Shown in pieces: positions 12,385 to 24,593 of a DNA stretch of 64,000 nucleotides. The notes under the pieces are model-generated. The model ran no database searches and was not told the DNA's origin. It saw only the letters and a program-made list of their open reading frames with translations. The DNA comes from Holtermannia corniformis. Taxonomy: Eukaryota > Basidiomycota > Tremellomycetes > Holtermanniales. Within the stretch, counting starts at the first letter, position 1. Every line of letters begins with the position of its first letter. The position numbers were made by a program, and so were the translations under genes. Location of the stretch: NCBI GenBank assembly GCA_001599935.1, contig BCIJ01000013.1, positions 122,050-186,049 on the forward strand. Reading direction: 5' to 3'.

Positions 12385-13140
12385 ATGTCAGTGCCGACGC
12401 CCTCAAGTGATAGCAAGCCAGATATGGCATCAACAAGCAAATCAACCCAGCCCAATCCCGACGAAATGAGCGCGGCAAGCCCGAGTCAGAATAGTGTGGC
12501 AAACTCACCAGACCCTAGCACCAGTCACTGGTCTCGCGTCACCACGACGCGCGCTACGACCGCCCCATTCCGCGACTTTGAGATCCGGCTCGGGAAAGCC
12601 CAGGAGCCTGGTACTGTGGAACCACTCGATCGTATCGCGGCCGCATGCTACGCGTTCGATACCGAGCTTGCCGCTTCAGGCCTTTCCGACGCCGTCAAGG
12701 CGCGGCAGGAGATGCACGCCGAATGGCAGCTGTCGCAGTTGCCCCTCACAGACGAGCAACGTACCGAAGTGGAAGCTACCCGTGCCGATTGGCATCACGA
12801 CGCACAAGCTCGCAAGCGCCAAGTCAAGGCGCTTGCGAGCTCGGTCTTCTCAATTGAAGACTATGTCAAGGACACGGTCAATAGTGTTCAAGCTGCGCAG
12901 ACGGCACGCGACGCGGCAGCGACCATCTCGACAGCCGTCACAGTCTTGACGAGTCAGGATCTCTCGCGACTCGATCGGGCAGAAAGTGGTGCGAAAATTC
13001 AGAGGTTGATGACTGCGCTGGCGAGGAGCAAGGCGCTTGAGGGGGACAAGGTTCGGAAGGAGGACGTGAAGCTTTGGTATAATACTATGAGGCGCGAGCA
13101 GTGGTGTGTCGGTCTGGAAGAGTGGTATCCATGGTCGTAG
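12385..13140 (+). CDS. Hypothetical protein, mostly helical
   Basis: Not recognised. An uninterrupted 251-codon frame with a Ser/Thr/Pro-rich first 60 residues, then a charged, helix-prone part (residues about 65-235) ending in WYNTMRREQW. An in-frame ATG further in (12424) could be the real start. The 3' end is uncertain. A 38-bp intron from 13128 to the AG before 13166 would join the frame to a Cys-rich tail (CAFDKCKGERYRC and later CKSC) ending at 13322, but the donor GTCGTA is weak. No signal peptide or membrane segment is evident. Divergent from USO1 and convergent with the deoxyhypusine hydroxylase gene. Confidence 0.6.
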   Translation: MSVPTPSSDSKPDMASTSKSTQPNPDEMSAASPSQNSVANSPDPSTSHWSRVTTTRATTAPFRDFEIRLGKAQEPGTVEPLDRIAAACYAFDTELAASGLSDAVKARQEMHAEWQLSQLPLTDEQRTEVEATRADWHHDAQARKRQVKALASSVFSIEDYVKDTVNSVQAAQTARDAAATISTAVTVLTSQDLSRLDRAESGAKIQRLMTALARSKALEGDKVRKEDVKLWYNTMRREQWCVGLEEWYPWS

Positions 13141-13681
13141 GTTTGTCACTATGAAAACAATGGCCACGCAGCGCATTCGACAAGTGCAAGGGTGAACGAT
13201 ACCGCTGCACTGCTGCACATCAAGCATGTCACCGTGCTTCACAGCAAACTATCCACCCTGCATGCAAAAGCTGCCTCTTCGATGCTAACACGGTCCTTGC
13301 CCGGCCAATCGATGAGAGCTAAAGCCGACCGGTCAACTTGGACCGCGACGAGTCCCATAGCGTCAGTAGGGTCAGGGACTGCATGTCAGACCTGGACAAC
13401 AGCCGAAATCGATCTCTCTGCATTCGAAAGCCGATGAAGCGTTGTATCTCTTGATCCGCCGCGATCGATGGAGGCGGGGTTTGGTTGGAGATGGGAAGAC
13501 GCTGACCCTTGGGGTGAGCATGGGAACACTGTAGACAAGTTTACTCGTGGCTTGTGGAGCAGCGCAGGTAGGATTCGCATGCGCGCACATGCAAATAGTC
13601 GCCGCGCCATGAGGCTCGCGCTTGACGCCACAGACAATGCAAGGATCCATACAAACTACCCCATCCCGCCATCGCGCGCAC
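13141..13681. other. Intergenic region, possible 3' exon of the upstream gene
   Basis: About 540 bp between two convergent genes. The only notable content is the Cys-patterned frame ending at 13322 described under the upstream gene. The rest shows no repeat, RNA gene or coding sequence that I can support. Confidence 0.45.
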
Positions 13682-15100
13682 CTAGGCTTTAACAGCGTTC
13701 GCGACGGCCAAAGCTGCCGAACGCTCCATGCCCGTCAACTTGGCTGCGGTCGAGGCCGGCTCGTCGTCGTCGAAATTCATAGGCTGGAATTGGTCTGGCG
13801 AGTTTTCATACTGTGATGGGTTGATCAGCGAGACGGCAGTACGTAACGCGAGCGGCACTCACCTCCCACATATCGATCGCGACCTGACAACTCTCTCTCA
13901 CTACCTTTGGCGCGTCCCGTTTCTCACACCACTCTCTCAAAATGCCCAACACGCCCTTGATCCTATCCTCCTCATCCAGCTCAATCCCCTCTTCGCCCTC
14001 ACCCTCACTCGCGATCCCACCGAGGGCTTCAGCCGCTTCGTGTCGGACCATGTCGTCTTCTTGGGCGTCTCGGAGGACGCGGAGCAGGGAGGGGATTGAG
14101 AAGGGGGAGGAGAGTTGGCCGAAGATGTAGGCGATCTCGTGGCTGGCGAGCGTTAGCGAGCTGCTCTGCGCCTTCGTGCAGGACGGATGGCAGAGGACTG
14201 ACCGGAATAAAGCAGACTCGTCGTAGAATCCCTCGGCGAGGGCTTCGACGCCATCTTTGCCGCCGACGTTGCGAAGAGCAAACATGGCGCGGTATCGCTC
14301 GAATAGCGGTTTGCGCGTGTTGAGCATGATGGTCTTGAGCTCGGGAACGGACTCGGTTTGAGGGGCGCGGCTGGCGGGCGCGGGATCAATGGTGGGGAAG
14401 TTGGCGCTGCGATGTTAGGCTGTGCCGTGGGTGGGTGTGGTATACCCAAGATGGGGACAGAGAGGACGCAATGGTATGGCCGTAGCGATACGTGGACGCA
14501 TACAGTGAAAGGGGAAAGGAACCGATCACTCACTCTAATACCCGCGCCTTGCCCTCGTCCGAGTGATCCCATTCGATCTTTGCGACCGCCAACTCGCAAG
14601 TCTCACGAACAGGTCGTGATTCGTCGGTCAAGTACGATCGTAGGAGCGGCACCGAAGCGAGTGATGAGAGTGCTCCGAGGGCTTCTGCGGCCTGTGGAAT
14701 TGTCAGCCTCAGTGCTTTCCTAGAACAGCTTCGCAAAGCTGGTGGTAGAGCCGCGACTGACCTCGTGCCGAACCATTTCACCGTGAAAACCATCTTCATC
14801 CTTTAGCACGGCCTCGAGGTGAGGTACGGCGCTGTGGTCGCCGATCTGACCGAGCACGTACGCGAGCTCGTGCTTGAGCAGTGGCGACTCGTCTGCGAAG
14901 CCTGTACGCTCAATCAGTACTGTGATGCGCTTACTTGGGTCGTACTCACCCGCCGCAATGATCTCGACGACGTCGCTCCCTCCGGCCGCTTTGAGCGTGA
15001 ACAGCGCCCTGAAGCGCTCATGGAGCGGTGTCGTCCCAGCCGTGTTCAACAGAGTCGCGCGCAGGGATGCGAGCTGTGTGGAAGTAAACGTGACAGACAT
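13682..15100 (-). CDS. LIA1: Deoxyhypusine hydroxylase
   Basis: Di-iron HEAT-repeat enzyme that hydroxylates deoxyhypusine on eIF5A to finish hypusine. After intron removal the protein shows two symmetric HEAT halves, each with two His-Glu metal-binding motifs: LLKHELAYVLGQ, then MVRHE joined across an intron to AAEALGAL, then HEIAYIFGQ, then MVRHEAAEALGGI. All four HE pairs needed for the iron site are present. The start at 15100 gives MSVTFTSTQLASLR. The last exon gives YENSPDQFQP and ends at the TAG at 13684-13682. At least five short introns are needed. It shares a promoter of about 170 bp with the divergent FAD oxidoreductase; eIF5A itself is not in the window. Confidence 0.95.
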
Positions 15101-15268
15101 GATCAACTGAGAGATCGAGATCAAGACGATGCTAAACGCAGGTTGTTCAACTTTTGCTAATCGTCGGGGCGCAAATACAATCGGATAAGAAATGGCACTT
15201 ATCACATGAAAGATGGCGCACGGACGCCATCGCTTGGCAACAGATCGAGACGTCAAACAGCATCCAAC
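15101..15268. promoter_or_regulatory. Short bidirectional promoter region
   Basis: Only 168 bp separate the start codons of the divergent deoxyhypusine hydroxylase and FAD oxidoreductase genes, so both must be driven from here or from within each other's 5' ends. No specific operator was recognised. Confidence 0.5.
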
Positions 15269-17461
15269 ATGAGGGTCGCTATCGTAGGATCAGGCGTATC
15301 GGGACTGAGCGCACTCTGGGTGGGTCGCAGTAGAACAAATCGGCCAACCGGACTGATCACAGCCTTGTCCCAGCTGCTCAACGAGCACTCGGAACACGAG
15401 GTCAATATTTATGAAAAGGCAGACTATGTCGGCGGTCATACGCACACGGTCGAGTTTGAGCGTGAGCCATATGGGCAGAGTACACTTGGCTGCAGTTTTG
15501 ACCCAGTCTGCAGGCCCGGGCAAGCCAAGTACCCCCGTCGATACGTGAGTCCCCCCGGTTCCAAGTAGACCACTAACCCAGCCAGCGGCTTCGTACGTGT
15601 CACCCTAGGCCATGAAGAACAGCCCTAACACCCCATCAGATCGTGTGTAACCCGCCAACGTACCCAAACTTTCTCCGTTTCCTAGCACACAAGCGCGTGG
15701 AAACGCTCCCGACCGACATGACATTCAGCGTCTCGCGCGATCGCGGCGTGTTCGAATGGGCCGGCGAAGGGCTCGGCGGGGNCTTTTGCCAGCTCGGGAA
15801 TGTGTACGTCCTGTTTGGTCGGTCAAACGAGAGGGACTAACCTTTGAACGGATGACAGGCTCAACCCGCGGCTGTATCGCATGATCTACGACGTCTTACG
15901 GTTCAACGTGTTTGCGCTGGATCTGCTCAACAACGACGAGGAGATCAGTATTGGTGACTATCTCGAGAGGGAGGGATATGGCCGTGGCTTCAAGGAGGAT
16001 TACCTGCTTGTACGTCTTGTCGTTGGTCGGGATTCAATACTGATACCGCCCTATAGCCCATGACAGCCGCAATGTGCGTTCATAGCCATCTACTTGGACG
16101 TGCGCACTGATGACCCCAGCTGGTCCACCCCCGCCGACAAGTGCGCACTCGATTTCCCCGCAAAGACTCTGATCCGGTTCTTCCATAACCACCACTTGCT
16201 CCAACTGACCGGCAAGCCGAAATGGCTCACCGTCAAAGGCGGCGCGTCAGTCCCCGCCTCCGCCCTTGCCCGCTGTATAGGCTGACACGACGCAAGCAAA
16301 CACTACGTCGACGCAGTGATCAATGCGCTCCCAAGAGAAAACCTCCATCTCAACACCGAGATCGTCGCCGTGTCCAGTGATCCCGACGCTCCCGCTAGTG
16401 GGGTAACGCTAGTAGAGGCCAATGGGACTCGGCACATCTACGACCATGTCATCCTTGCGTCCGTCACTCGGCTCACTCAGTCTGTAAAGCTGACGATCAC
16501 AGCACGCATTCAGATACGACGCTCAAGATGCTCCAGAACGGTGGCGGCGTTGGTGCTGTCGAAGGCAAGATTCTGGGTGCTGGGCAGTGGAACCAGAATG
16601 AGGCGGTACTGCATTGGGATGAGAGGGTATGTCGCGAGCGGTTAGTTGGTAGTGCTGACGTTGCGCGCAGTTTATGCCGATCCGAAGACGCGCTTATTCC
16701 GGTCCGTAGACATTGGATCGTGGTGTGATCCAGCGCGGCGCTAACGTACCACAGCATGGAACTACCTGACTTCAACGTCCAACCCCTCGGAAGAACCGAG
16801 ATCGACCGCATCAGACGTCAACACCGTCTCACTGTGCGTCATCTCGCTCCGCCCGTCGCAAGAGCTGACGCGCCAGCACCTACTCGATGAATATCCTCCA
16901 GCATATCCCTGAACACGTCCACGGCCCAGTGCTCGTCACGCTCAACCCGCCCTTCGAGGTCGATCCATCCAAGACGATCGGCCGGTGGAAATACGAGCAT
17001 CCAGTGTTCGACCACGCCGTGCGTCGAGCGAAACGAAAACGACGGCTAACGCCCGCCAGAGTATCCACGCTCAGTCGCTCCTCGCGCAGATTCAAAACAC
17101 CCGCGGGATCTCGTATACCGGCGCATGGACAAACTATGGGTTTCATGAAGATGGCTTCTCGAGCGGGTTCAAGCTCGTGACGGCTGCACCGTTCAACGCG
17201 ACGGCCCCGTTCGAGTTCAAGCCGCCGCATCGCGACGTTCCCCGTGGTCTGGCGCTGTCGAGCCAAAAGGCGGCATTTGCGATCGCAGAGAAGGTCAGAC
17301 GTGGCGCCCAGCCGGTACACTACTGGATCGCGTGGCTCGTCGTCGTCAGTCTCGTCTGGACAGAGCAAGTGTTCAAGAAGGCTGGGTGGGGAGCTGGAGT
17401 GGCCGAAGTGCAGAGGATCAGAGGGTTCTGGGTCATGAATGACGACCGCAAGCGGCAGTGA
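15269..17461 (+). CDS. FAD-dependent amine-oxidase-like oxidoreductase
   Basis: Rossmann FAD-binding protein of the COG2907 type found in fungi and bacteria; substrate unknown. It begins [17 protein letters not shown] (GxGxxG dinucleotide motif) and, after a first intron, continues [21 protein letters not shown], the usual second strand ending in an acidic residue. Later blocks fit the family: [64 protein letters not shown]. About nine short introns are needed. A hydrophobic stretch near the C-terminus ([12 protein letters not shown]) may be a membrane anchor. One base at 15782 is ambiguous but lies between intact in-frame blocks, so the gene need not be broken. Convergent with the GH5 gene. 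Confidence 0.85.
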
Positions 17462-17610
17462 TCGGATGCCAAAGCTTCATCGCATGACTAGAGTACACGG
17501 CCAAAGCCAACCATAAGAATGTCCAGACCAGTCTGAAGGAAACGAACGAACGGGCCATGCACATGCGATGAGGGGAAACGATAAACGAGTGGAAAGGGCA
17601 GGCTACCGGC

Positions 17611-20600
17611 TTAAGCGGTCGGTTGGACGAGGCCGGCACCACAGGCGTTGGCAGGGACGCCTAGGGTTTGCGCATTGTACTCGTCCGGGTAAGTGCAGCC
17701 CGAGATGGCGGCGTACGCAGCGCCCGTCGTCGGCACGCTCCCCGTGTCGATCGTGCCGGTCGACCCGGGCTTGGTGAACGTCGGCTGAGGGACCGAGATT
17801 GGCGTGCCAGTCTTGGTGTACTGCGGGAGCTGGGCGAGGTCGTCGGCGTTGAAGTTTGGCTTCATCGTCTGCAGCGGCCACGGGAACTTGGACGTCTCGG
17901 TCGCAGGGATGACACCGGCGCCGCCACCGCCCGTCATCCAAGCGCTGGGGTAGGTACCGCTAAACTCTTCGCCAGTGACACCGACCGAGGCGCAGTGACC
18001 GATCGCAGCGCGTGGGTCTGCCACGTCAGCTCGCTCACCGTGCTCAGCACTCACCCTTGGGGATCCAGCCCTCACGCAGACCAAGCTCGTAGCTCCAGAA
18101 CGGGTTCGGCGTGTAGTTTGCCGTCGTCGTCGGCCCAATCTTCCACGTCCAGTAAAAGTAGTTCTGCCTCGTCAGCGGGGCTCTTGGACTGCGGAAACCT
18201 ACCTGGAACGCATCCATCGTAGCCAACGTAACACCGAGCATGGCATCCTTGGTCGTCTCGTTCCACTGCGTGTGGTCGTTCCAGTAGTCGCAAGAGCCGA
18301 TCCGCTTGTTCTCGTAGCCGGGAAACGTGCCCTCGTAGCGCGTGCCCTGGTTGACGCCGTTGACCCAGATGCCGCAGCTGCAAGCGTCAGCCGTGCGCAG
18401 TGTGGCGTACTCGACTCACTCGTTGATGGCGTTGGAGAACTCGCCGGAAAAGTTGATACCCCACTGACGCGACGTGTCGTTGGCTTGCGCGGCCCAAGCC
18501 TGGCAAGGGACGTTTTGGATCTCGGACAGAGGCGCCGTGTTCTGGTCCTGGAACACCTGCGGATTGTCAGTCACGCGAAAGGCGCTAGCTGCCGACTCAC
18601 CATATACTGGTGCGTGTCGAGTACGAGGCGGTCGGCGTTGGGTGCAAAGCCAAACCAAGTGCTGCCACCGAGGAAACCGTCAAAGATGGCAATGGCCGCA
18701 CCCTTGCCGTAGCCCGTGATGCCGCGGATCATCTCGTACGCGTGGAGGTAGCTGTACATGTCAGCTAGCCGCAGTCACGCCTCCACTCACAAGCTAGCAA
18801 TCGTCTCACGGCTGACGGTGGCGCCTTGAGGTTCGTTGAGGATGCCGTTGCTGGACCGTGAGCTGACATTCTCGGTCGAGCTGCCGACTCACATCAAGAT
18901 CAGGTTCTGGTACTCTGGCTGGTTGATAAACTCGGCGATGCGCTGCATGTAGTCGAGCGAGCGCTGGCCGTTGGCCAAGCCCATGGTTCCAGTGAGCCAG
19001 TTGACTGATCCAATCTTGCCAGAGTGGTTCCAGCCGTCTACCTGGGTCAGCTCGATCGATGGCGCGCCACGACTCACTCTGACTGCCTGGCACGCCGTGC
19101 AAGTCAAAGTTGACACGAAGACCATACTTGCGCGCCCACTTTAACGCCTTGAGAACATAGGTCCACGAGACCTTTTCGAGGTATGGCTCTCCTGGCCACG
19201 CTGAGACATCAGCATCCGCTCGGTTGCAGTAGGCCAGCCAGACGTACTCTCGAGTGCCCAGAAGCCGATTGGGAGTCGAATCCAGTTGAGCCCGGCGGAA
19301 GCGATGGCGGCAAAGTCACGCTCGGTCTATGATGATTAGCGTTCGTGCCTGACTGCATCCGCACGAGCTTACGATGAACGTCTCGTCTGGTGGCGTCAGC
19401 ATCGACCGCCAGCGCGCAGGCGATAAACTCACAGTGTTCAGTCATGGCCGCAGTCAGGTTGTCACCCATGTTCATGCTGAGCGTGTACTGCAATGTGTCA
19501 GTCTGCGCTCTAGCTTGGCAGTCGACACACCTCGTCGACGGCGACGGTGCCATCAGCGCCAGTCGCGTACTTTTCATACAGCGCAGGGACGATGAACGGT
19601 TCAGTGCTGCTGAATCAGCTGGATGCTCTGCGATCACCGATCGGCTCACTTGAGCCAGCCGCCGAGGTTGACACTGCGGGCATCAGCACATTGCAGTGAT
19701 CTATCAACGATCGACTGACCCCAGCATCCGGTCCTTGCCCCACACCCACTCCTCTGACAGCTTTGGCGTCCACGAGTTGGGTCGAGCCTCGTCCTGAGTA
19801 TAATCAGCCCCACCCGTCCCATAGCTCCCGCAACGCACATTGAAAGGGTCAGCCTCGTCCCAAACCCAGGTCCCACCGAGGGCATTGTCATAAGTCATGG
19901 TATCGCCGTTCTCGAGCGTGATGAGCGAGCCTTGACCGCCGGTCGTGGGCGTGGCCGAGGGGGCGGCTGACGTTCCGGAGGCGGTCTGTGAAGCGGCGAC
20001 GGTGGATCCGTTGGCGTCGGTCGTGGAAGCGCCGGCGCCCGAGGAGCCTGTCGATACGTTCGACGACTTGTTGCGCGTCAAGCTGGGAAGGGTTAGCACT
20101 GGATGGGGTGGAGTGTAGACACAACCAGTCCGATGTGTTTATTCAGACACGAAGGCTGATGCGCTCGGTCACGCGAGCCACAAGGCTAAGGGCTCCACCA
20201 CATTGCGCAGGCAGCGGTCCAGCCAGCCGCACCGAGCCGGTACCTACGTCTAGCGAGATGATGCAAACGTGCGTATCAGAACGAGCTCCTCGCCTTGTTG
20301 AGATCTATCAGGATCGATACGAGATCGATGCCGAGCTCTCACCAAAGACGAGGCTCGAGCAGCATGACCCTTCCAACCAAGGTACAGAAGCACGTACCCA
20401 ACACCGAGGCCAACGGCCAACGCGACGGCCAAAACCGCCAAAGTTGCGAGTGCGATCCAGAGCCATTTCCGATTCTTGCCTGCGGCTGAACCGGTACCAC
20501 CTGCCCAGCGCGGTTTCTCGGATAGCGGGATGTCTTGCGCTTCGGTGGTGGTGGGCGGTTGGGCGAGACGGGAGCCTGCTTGGGTTGGAGTCTAGGGCAG

Positions 20601-20999
20601 ATCAGCTCGTACGATGTTTGGCTTGGATTGGGGGATATCGAAGGGTTGTATGGACGGAAGAACGGTCGGGTGCTAGCTTGCGATGGGATGTGGGGTTTGG
20701 ATCGGCGAGATGTTTGGAAATGGAACAATAGATCGGCTCGTGGGATCCAGAACGAGACAAAACAAGCAAACCCAACTCACGGCTGTACCCGGACCCGCGC
20801 CAACGCCCAAAGCCGTTCCCGAAGCCCACGAACCCCTGTTATCCGGTGTTCCGGGCAAGGATCCATAGGTCGAGTCTCTTGCCAACAAGCTCGGGGCCGG
20901 TCCCGTGCCGGCCGGTCCTAGGAGACCGTCTTGCATTGGAGGGGACATGGGCTCGGGGGTGGGTGGGCCCGTGGGGACCGGGTTGTACGGCTGGGCCAT
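17611..20999 (-). CDS. Membrane-anchored GH5 exo-beta-1,3-glucanase
   Basis: Glycoside hydrolase family 5 (subfamily 9-like) glucan 1,3-beta-glucosidase, expected to trim or remodel cell-wall beta-glucan. Layout: a Pro/Gly-rich cytosolic N-terminus from ATG 20999; a Lys/Arg/Trp-flanked transmembrane helix (ALATLAVLAVALAVGLGVGY, about 20440-20380); a Ser/Thr/Gly-rich stalk; then the catalytic domain beginning with VNLGGWL. Family residues are visible: NEP with the acid/base Glu at codon 18834-18832, and GEFSNAIN with the nucleophile Glu at codon 18442-18440. The chain ends in YTKTGTPISVP and a Pro/Thr-rich tail. The single helix after a basic cytosolic segment predicts type II topology with the enzyme outside. 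Ten or more short introns. Confidence 0.92.
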
Positions 21000-22418
21000 G
21001 GTTCGAGGTGGGCAACAGAGTGTGCTCTAGCTAGATCCGGGTGGTCGTGTGGGCGAGGTTGGACGAAAGGAGGTGTGATGGCGATGCGATGCGATGGGGT
21101 CGTGCTGTCGTGATTATACCGTGGTGGTCGTGTATGCTCGCTGCCGCTCTGTATCCACTGCTGCCTGCCTGCTCTGCCTGCCAGTCTGCAACAGAGAGAG
21201 GGAAGAAGGATGCGTTGACGGTCGTGGTCCCGTGTTTTCTCAGTGGTGGCGGTGCTCCCCGTCCGTGCTTGGCTCGCTCGGCGCCAAAACAAGCTGCATC
21301 CGCCAAGCGACCGTCGGTACGCACACGGCGCTGCTCGCGTCCTCGTAAGTATACATGCCCGTGTGCTCTACTGTATCGCATCCTGTGTGATGCATGTATG
21401 GATGCGTGCAGGACGACCGACGGCAACGAGCAAAGCAACGAGTGCCACAGATGGCGTCTTGGGTCCCCAGTGGCGTCGCCTAGTTCCCCTCGGTTGCTCG
21501 ACGCCACCATGCGAGGGCAGCCGACGACTGCGCGGAGAGTAGCAATAACGCAGTATGCTTGTTGTCAGGGCCGCAGCAGCGGGACCACCACTGGCCACTA
21601 CCGGTCGACCACACTCTGGCACCTGCCAACGGCCTAGAGACCGCTCGAGGCGTGTGTCAGAATGGTACAGTAGAGCTGACAGACTAGGGACTAGCACTGA
21701 CTAGCGACGAGCACTGACCTACGTGGCGCGCCGGGCAAGCTACTGCTGATAACCAAACAACGCTCACTGTACTGACCCATTCTCGGCCTGCGCCCGCGGC
21801 TCACTCGTTGCTACAGACAGTCGAGCCCATCCTCACACGACTCGTTCAACGGCATCCTGACGACCACGCTGCTAATCGTCCCGAGGCCCAAAAGGGCCAA
21901 GCGCTTCCGTGCACCAGACAAAAACGCTACAACACGATCCTCAACATCCATACTCTCTCCTAGCCGAGACTGATCAGTATTCCACGAAACTCCTTTGCCC
22001 GCCTTGACAACACAAGACAATCAGCCAAACCCATCCCGACGCAGCGCAACAAAAGAACAACCCGGTCACGTCCAAGCTGACAGAGACAAAGTCCGAAAGG
22101 ACCCCAGGCTCTCCTTTCCGCGCGCGGTTTCAGATCGACGTACGGCGTCACGTCCTCTGTCTCCTGCCCGCTTCAGTCTTCCTCAGTGGGCGTCGAGGTG
22201 GAAACATGTACTTACATCCGCCGCGGACGCTGTACCTTGACGATCATAAACCTTCTCTGCGCTGAGCGCGGAAACGATTGATTGCGGACGGAGACGGACA
22301 ATCTTACATTCGTTCGAGTCAAGTATTGAACACGGGATCCGAGTTCGAGGCTAGCGCAGGTCGCACGCTCCATCCAGCCGTATCACTCTTCATCCCAGCC
22401 CAACATACACCAATCACC
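21000..22418. other. Long divergent intergenic region
   Basis: About 1.4 kb between the divergent GH5 and DUF1996 genes. Open frames here lack homology-like features and consistent splicing. The segment 21040-21300 contains G-rich/C-rich promoter-like sequence. I see no RNA gene, repeat or transposon. Confidence 0.5.
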
Positions 22419-24252
22419 ATGCGCGTCCCCCTCGCCACAACCCTAGCGCTGGCGCTAGCTCTGATCCACCCCGAACGAGCCACCGCAATCGAATACGACC
22501 ATTTCTTCGTCTTGCCGCACCAACCCGGGTTGACCGCCCAGCGGTTGGATCCAATCATCAGCCCCGGTCAGACTTCAGGCCATGGTACGTCTCGTCGCAA
22601 ACGTCTGCTGGCTGGGCCGTGGCTGCGAATCCGGAGGACCTCGTTCTTGCCGTGATGGGATTCCTGTACAGTTTTGCCGCAGAGTCGATCAGGAGCTATC
22701 CTGAAAACACTGGTCGATGAGGCTCATACCGGCTTTCGAGCCGGTTCCGTGTTGTCGACTGCGCCTCCCGAGCCTCGTGATATATCTGCGACGAGCGCTT
22801 GCGCCTGTCGATCCTCGCCGACAATCAAGGGATGTACGCTGACAGCCCTTGTTCAGTTCACGCAATCGTAGGCGGTGAGTCGAGTCGTGCATTAGCCCAG
22901 ACGTAGCCAGCTTACACCGCCCGCCAGGCAACAAGTTCAGCTCGACGTATAGCTTTGCCAACACGCAGACGTCGACGTGCTCGACGGCTGCGATCCAAGA
23001 GGACAAGTCGAACTACTGGGTGCGTTGCGCTTTGTCAGCTGTCATGCGCGAGGCTGACACTGCAGGCGCCCAACGTACGTCCCTTTTGTATAAGCTATCC
23101 GTCCTTGACCAGATCGCCACAGATGTACGTCAAGAGCGGGACCGGGTTCAAGCTTGCGCCGCTCAAGTTTGCAATGACGTATTATTTCTTTGAGCGCAAG
23201 TGAGTCTTCCTCCTCCGGGACGGGGGTGGTATGAGATGGGGCTAACGCCCCGGCCTAGACAACCCGGGGAGAAAGTCGTCGCGTTCCCCGATGATTTCCG
23301 GATGATTGCCGGCAGTGCGACGCGCAAGACTCTGGACGTGTCGGACCCTGCGCAGGACGCGGTGCGGTACATCTGCCTTGGTGCTGACCAGACCGAGACG
23401 CACGGTGCGTTGACCGTCGGTTGCGCCAAGAGGGCACTGACGCGCTCGCAGAGTTCCCAAAGATGTACTGTCCTCAAGGGATGCGGGCGCAGATCATGTT
23501 TCCAAACTGTTGGTACGTACCATTCCTACAACCCTAGCGCAGCTCTGACCACCTGTACCCGTGTAGGAACGGTAGTGAGTGCCGCTGTAAGCCAGAGTCG
23601 TTGTCGGTACTGAGGATCGCAGGGGACTCGTGGCTTCCAGGCTCCAAGCACGTCACGTACGGTACCGGTTCCTACAACAGCGGTGGGATCTGTCCTGAAG
23701 GGTTCAAGACTCGGCTACCGATGCTTCAGACCGAGTTTGTGTACGAGGCGAGTCATGTCGCCGAGCTCGACTCTACGAGCTGATACCAGCGTAGGACTCG
23801 CCCAACTATGCGCCAGGTAACCGGATGTGGGCGTTTGGCGATCAGAAAGGCTATGCTTTCCACGGTGAGCCGGTGCGCTCTGCGGCCAAGGCGGCAGCTG
23901 ACGCACACAGCCGACTTTGCCAACGGGTGGCAGAGCGGCCTGTTGCAGAAAGTGATTGATGGTGCGAAATGCACGAGTGGGTTTGACCTGCCGACGTGTC
24001 CTGTGCTTGGCCCGCTAGTCGACGAAGCGGCTCGACTGGCTTGCAAGTACCAAGGGCAGGTGATTGGCGAGGTGCGTTTGGTGGGGTGAGCTGAGAAGAC
24101 TCACTGACGTGGATCAGGACATTGGCGACAAAGCTGCGATCCCCAAGCTGCCGGGCGATAACCCGTTGTGGAACAATGCCGTTGCCCGGCGAGCCATCAG
24201 CCAAGGCAAGAGGCGACACGAGCGCCGGTCGCACGGGTCTGGTTTTGTATGA
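22419..24252 (+). CDS. Secreted DUF1996 protein
   Basis: Member of the DUF1996 family of fungal extracellular proteins, often fused to or near wall-associated domains; biochemical role unknown. The start gives a signal peptide of about 23 residues (MRVPLATTLALALALIHPER, then ATA). The mature part shows LTAQRLDPIISPGQTSGH, QEDKSNYWAPN, MYVKSGTGFKLAPLKFAMTY, WNGRDSWLPGSKHVTYGTG, GICPEGFKTRLP and FHADFANGW, matching family blocks in order. Cysteines in TSTCSTAAIQ, YICLG, MYCPQ and ICPEG suggest disulfides. About nine introns. The C-terminus is basic (GKRRHERRSHGSGFV) with no GPI signal. Confidence 0.9.
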
Positions 24253-24593
24253 TCTGGCCGAGTGCATCTATAGTAACTGGCCATGATGACCGCTGGCGGT
24301 GAGCTGTTGTGAGCTAGTATGCACTGGATCAGTACTGCCAACCAGCGCCATGCCGTCATCTCTCCGATCGCCCGTTTCAAAGTGTTGTTGACAGTCGTCT
24401 TGCCTCAACATCCTCAGTCGCCATCACGAGCTGACAGCATTACTGACCACAACATGCTCGCCATCACAGCCGACTGACCAGCTACTCGCTCGAGTGATCG
24501 TGCCGGCCGTGCTCATCTGCCTCCTGAAACCCCTGACTGACAACGTTCGGTTGGCGCCGCTCGGATCGCTAGTGGGACCCTCTGTCGCAGACC
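24253..24593. other. Intergenic region
   Basis: About 340 bp between two genes on the same strand. It should hold the terminator of the DUF1996 gene and the promoter of the next. Nothing specific was recognised. Confidence 0.5.

Noticed and set aside
21041..21637. 198-codon plus-strand frame in the GH5/DUF1996 gap
   Set aside because: Overlapping frames of similar length exist on both strands, and composition is Arg/Ser/Cys-rich noise with no protein-like blocks.
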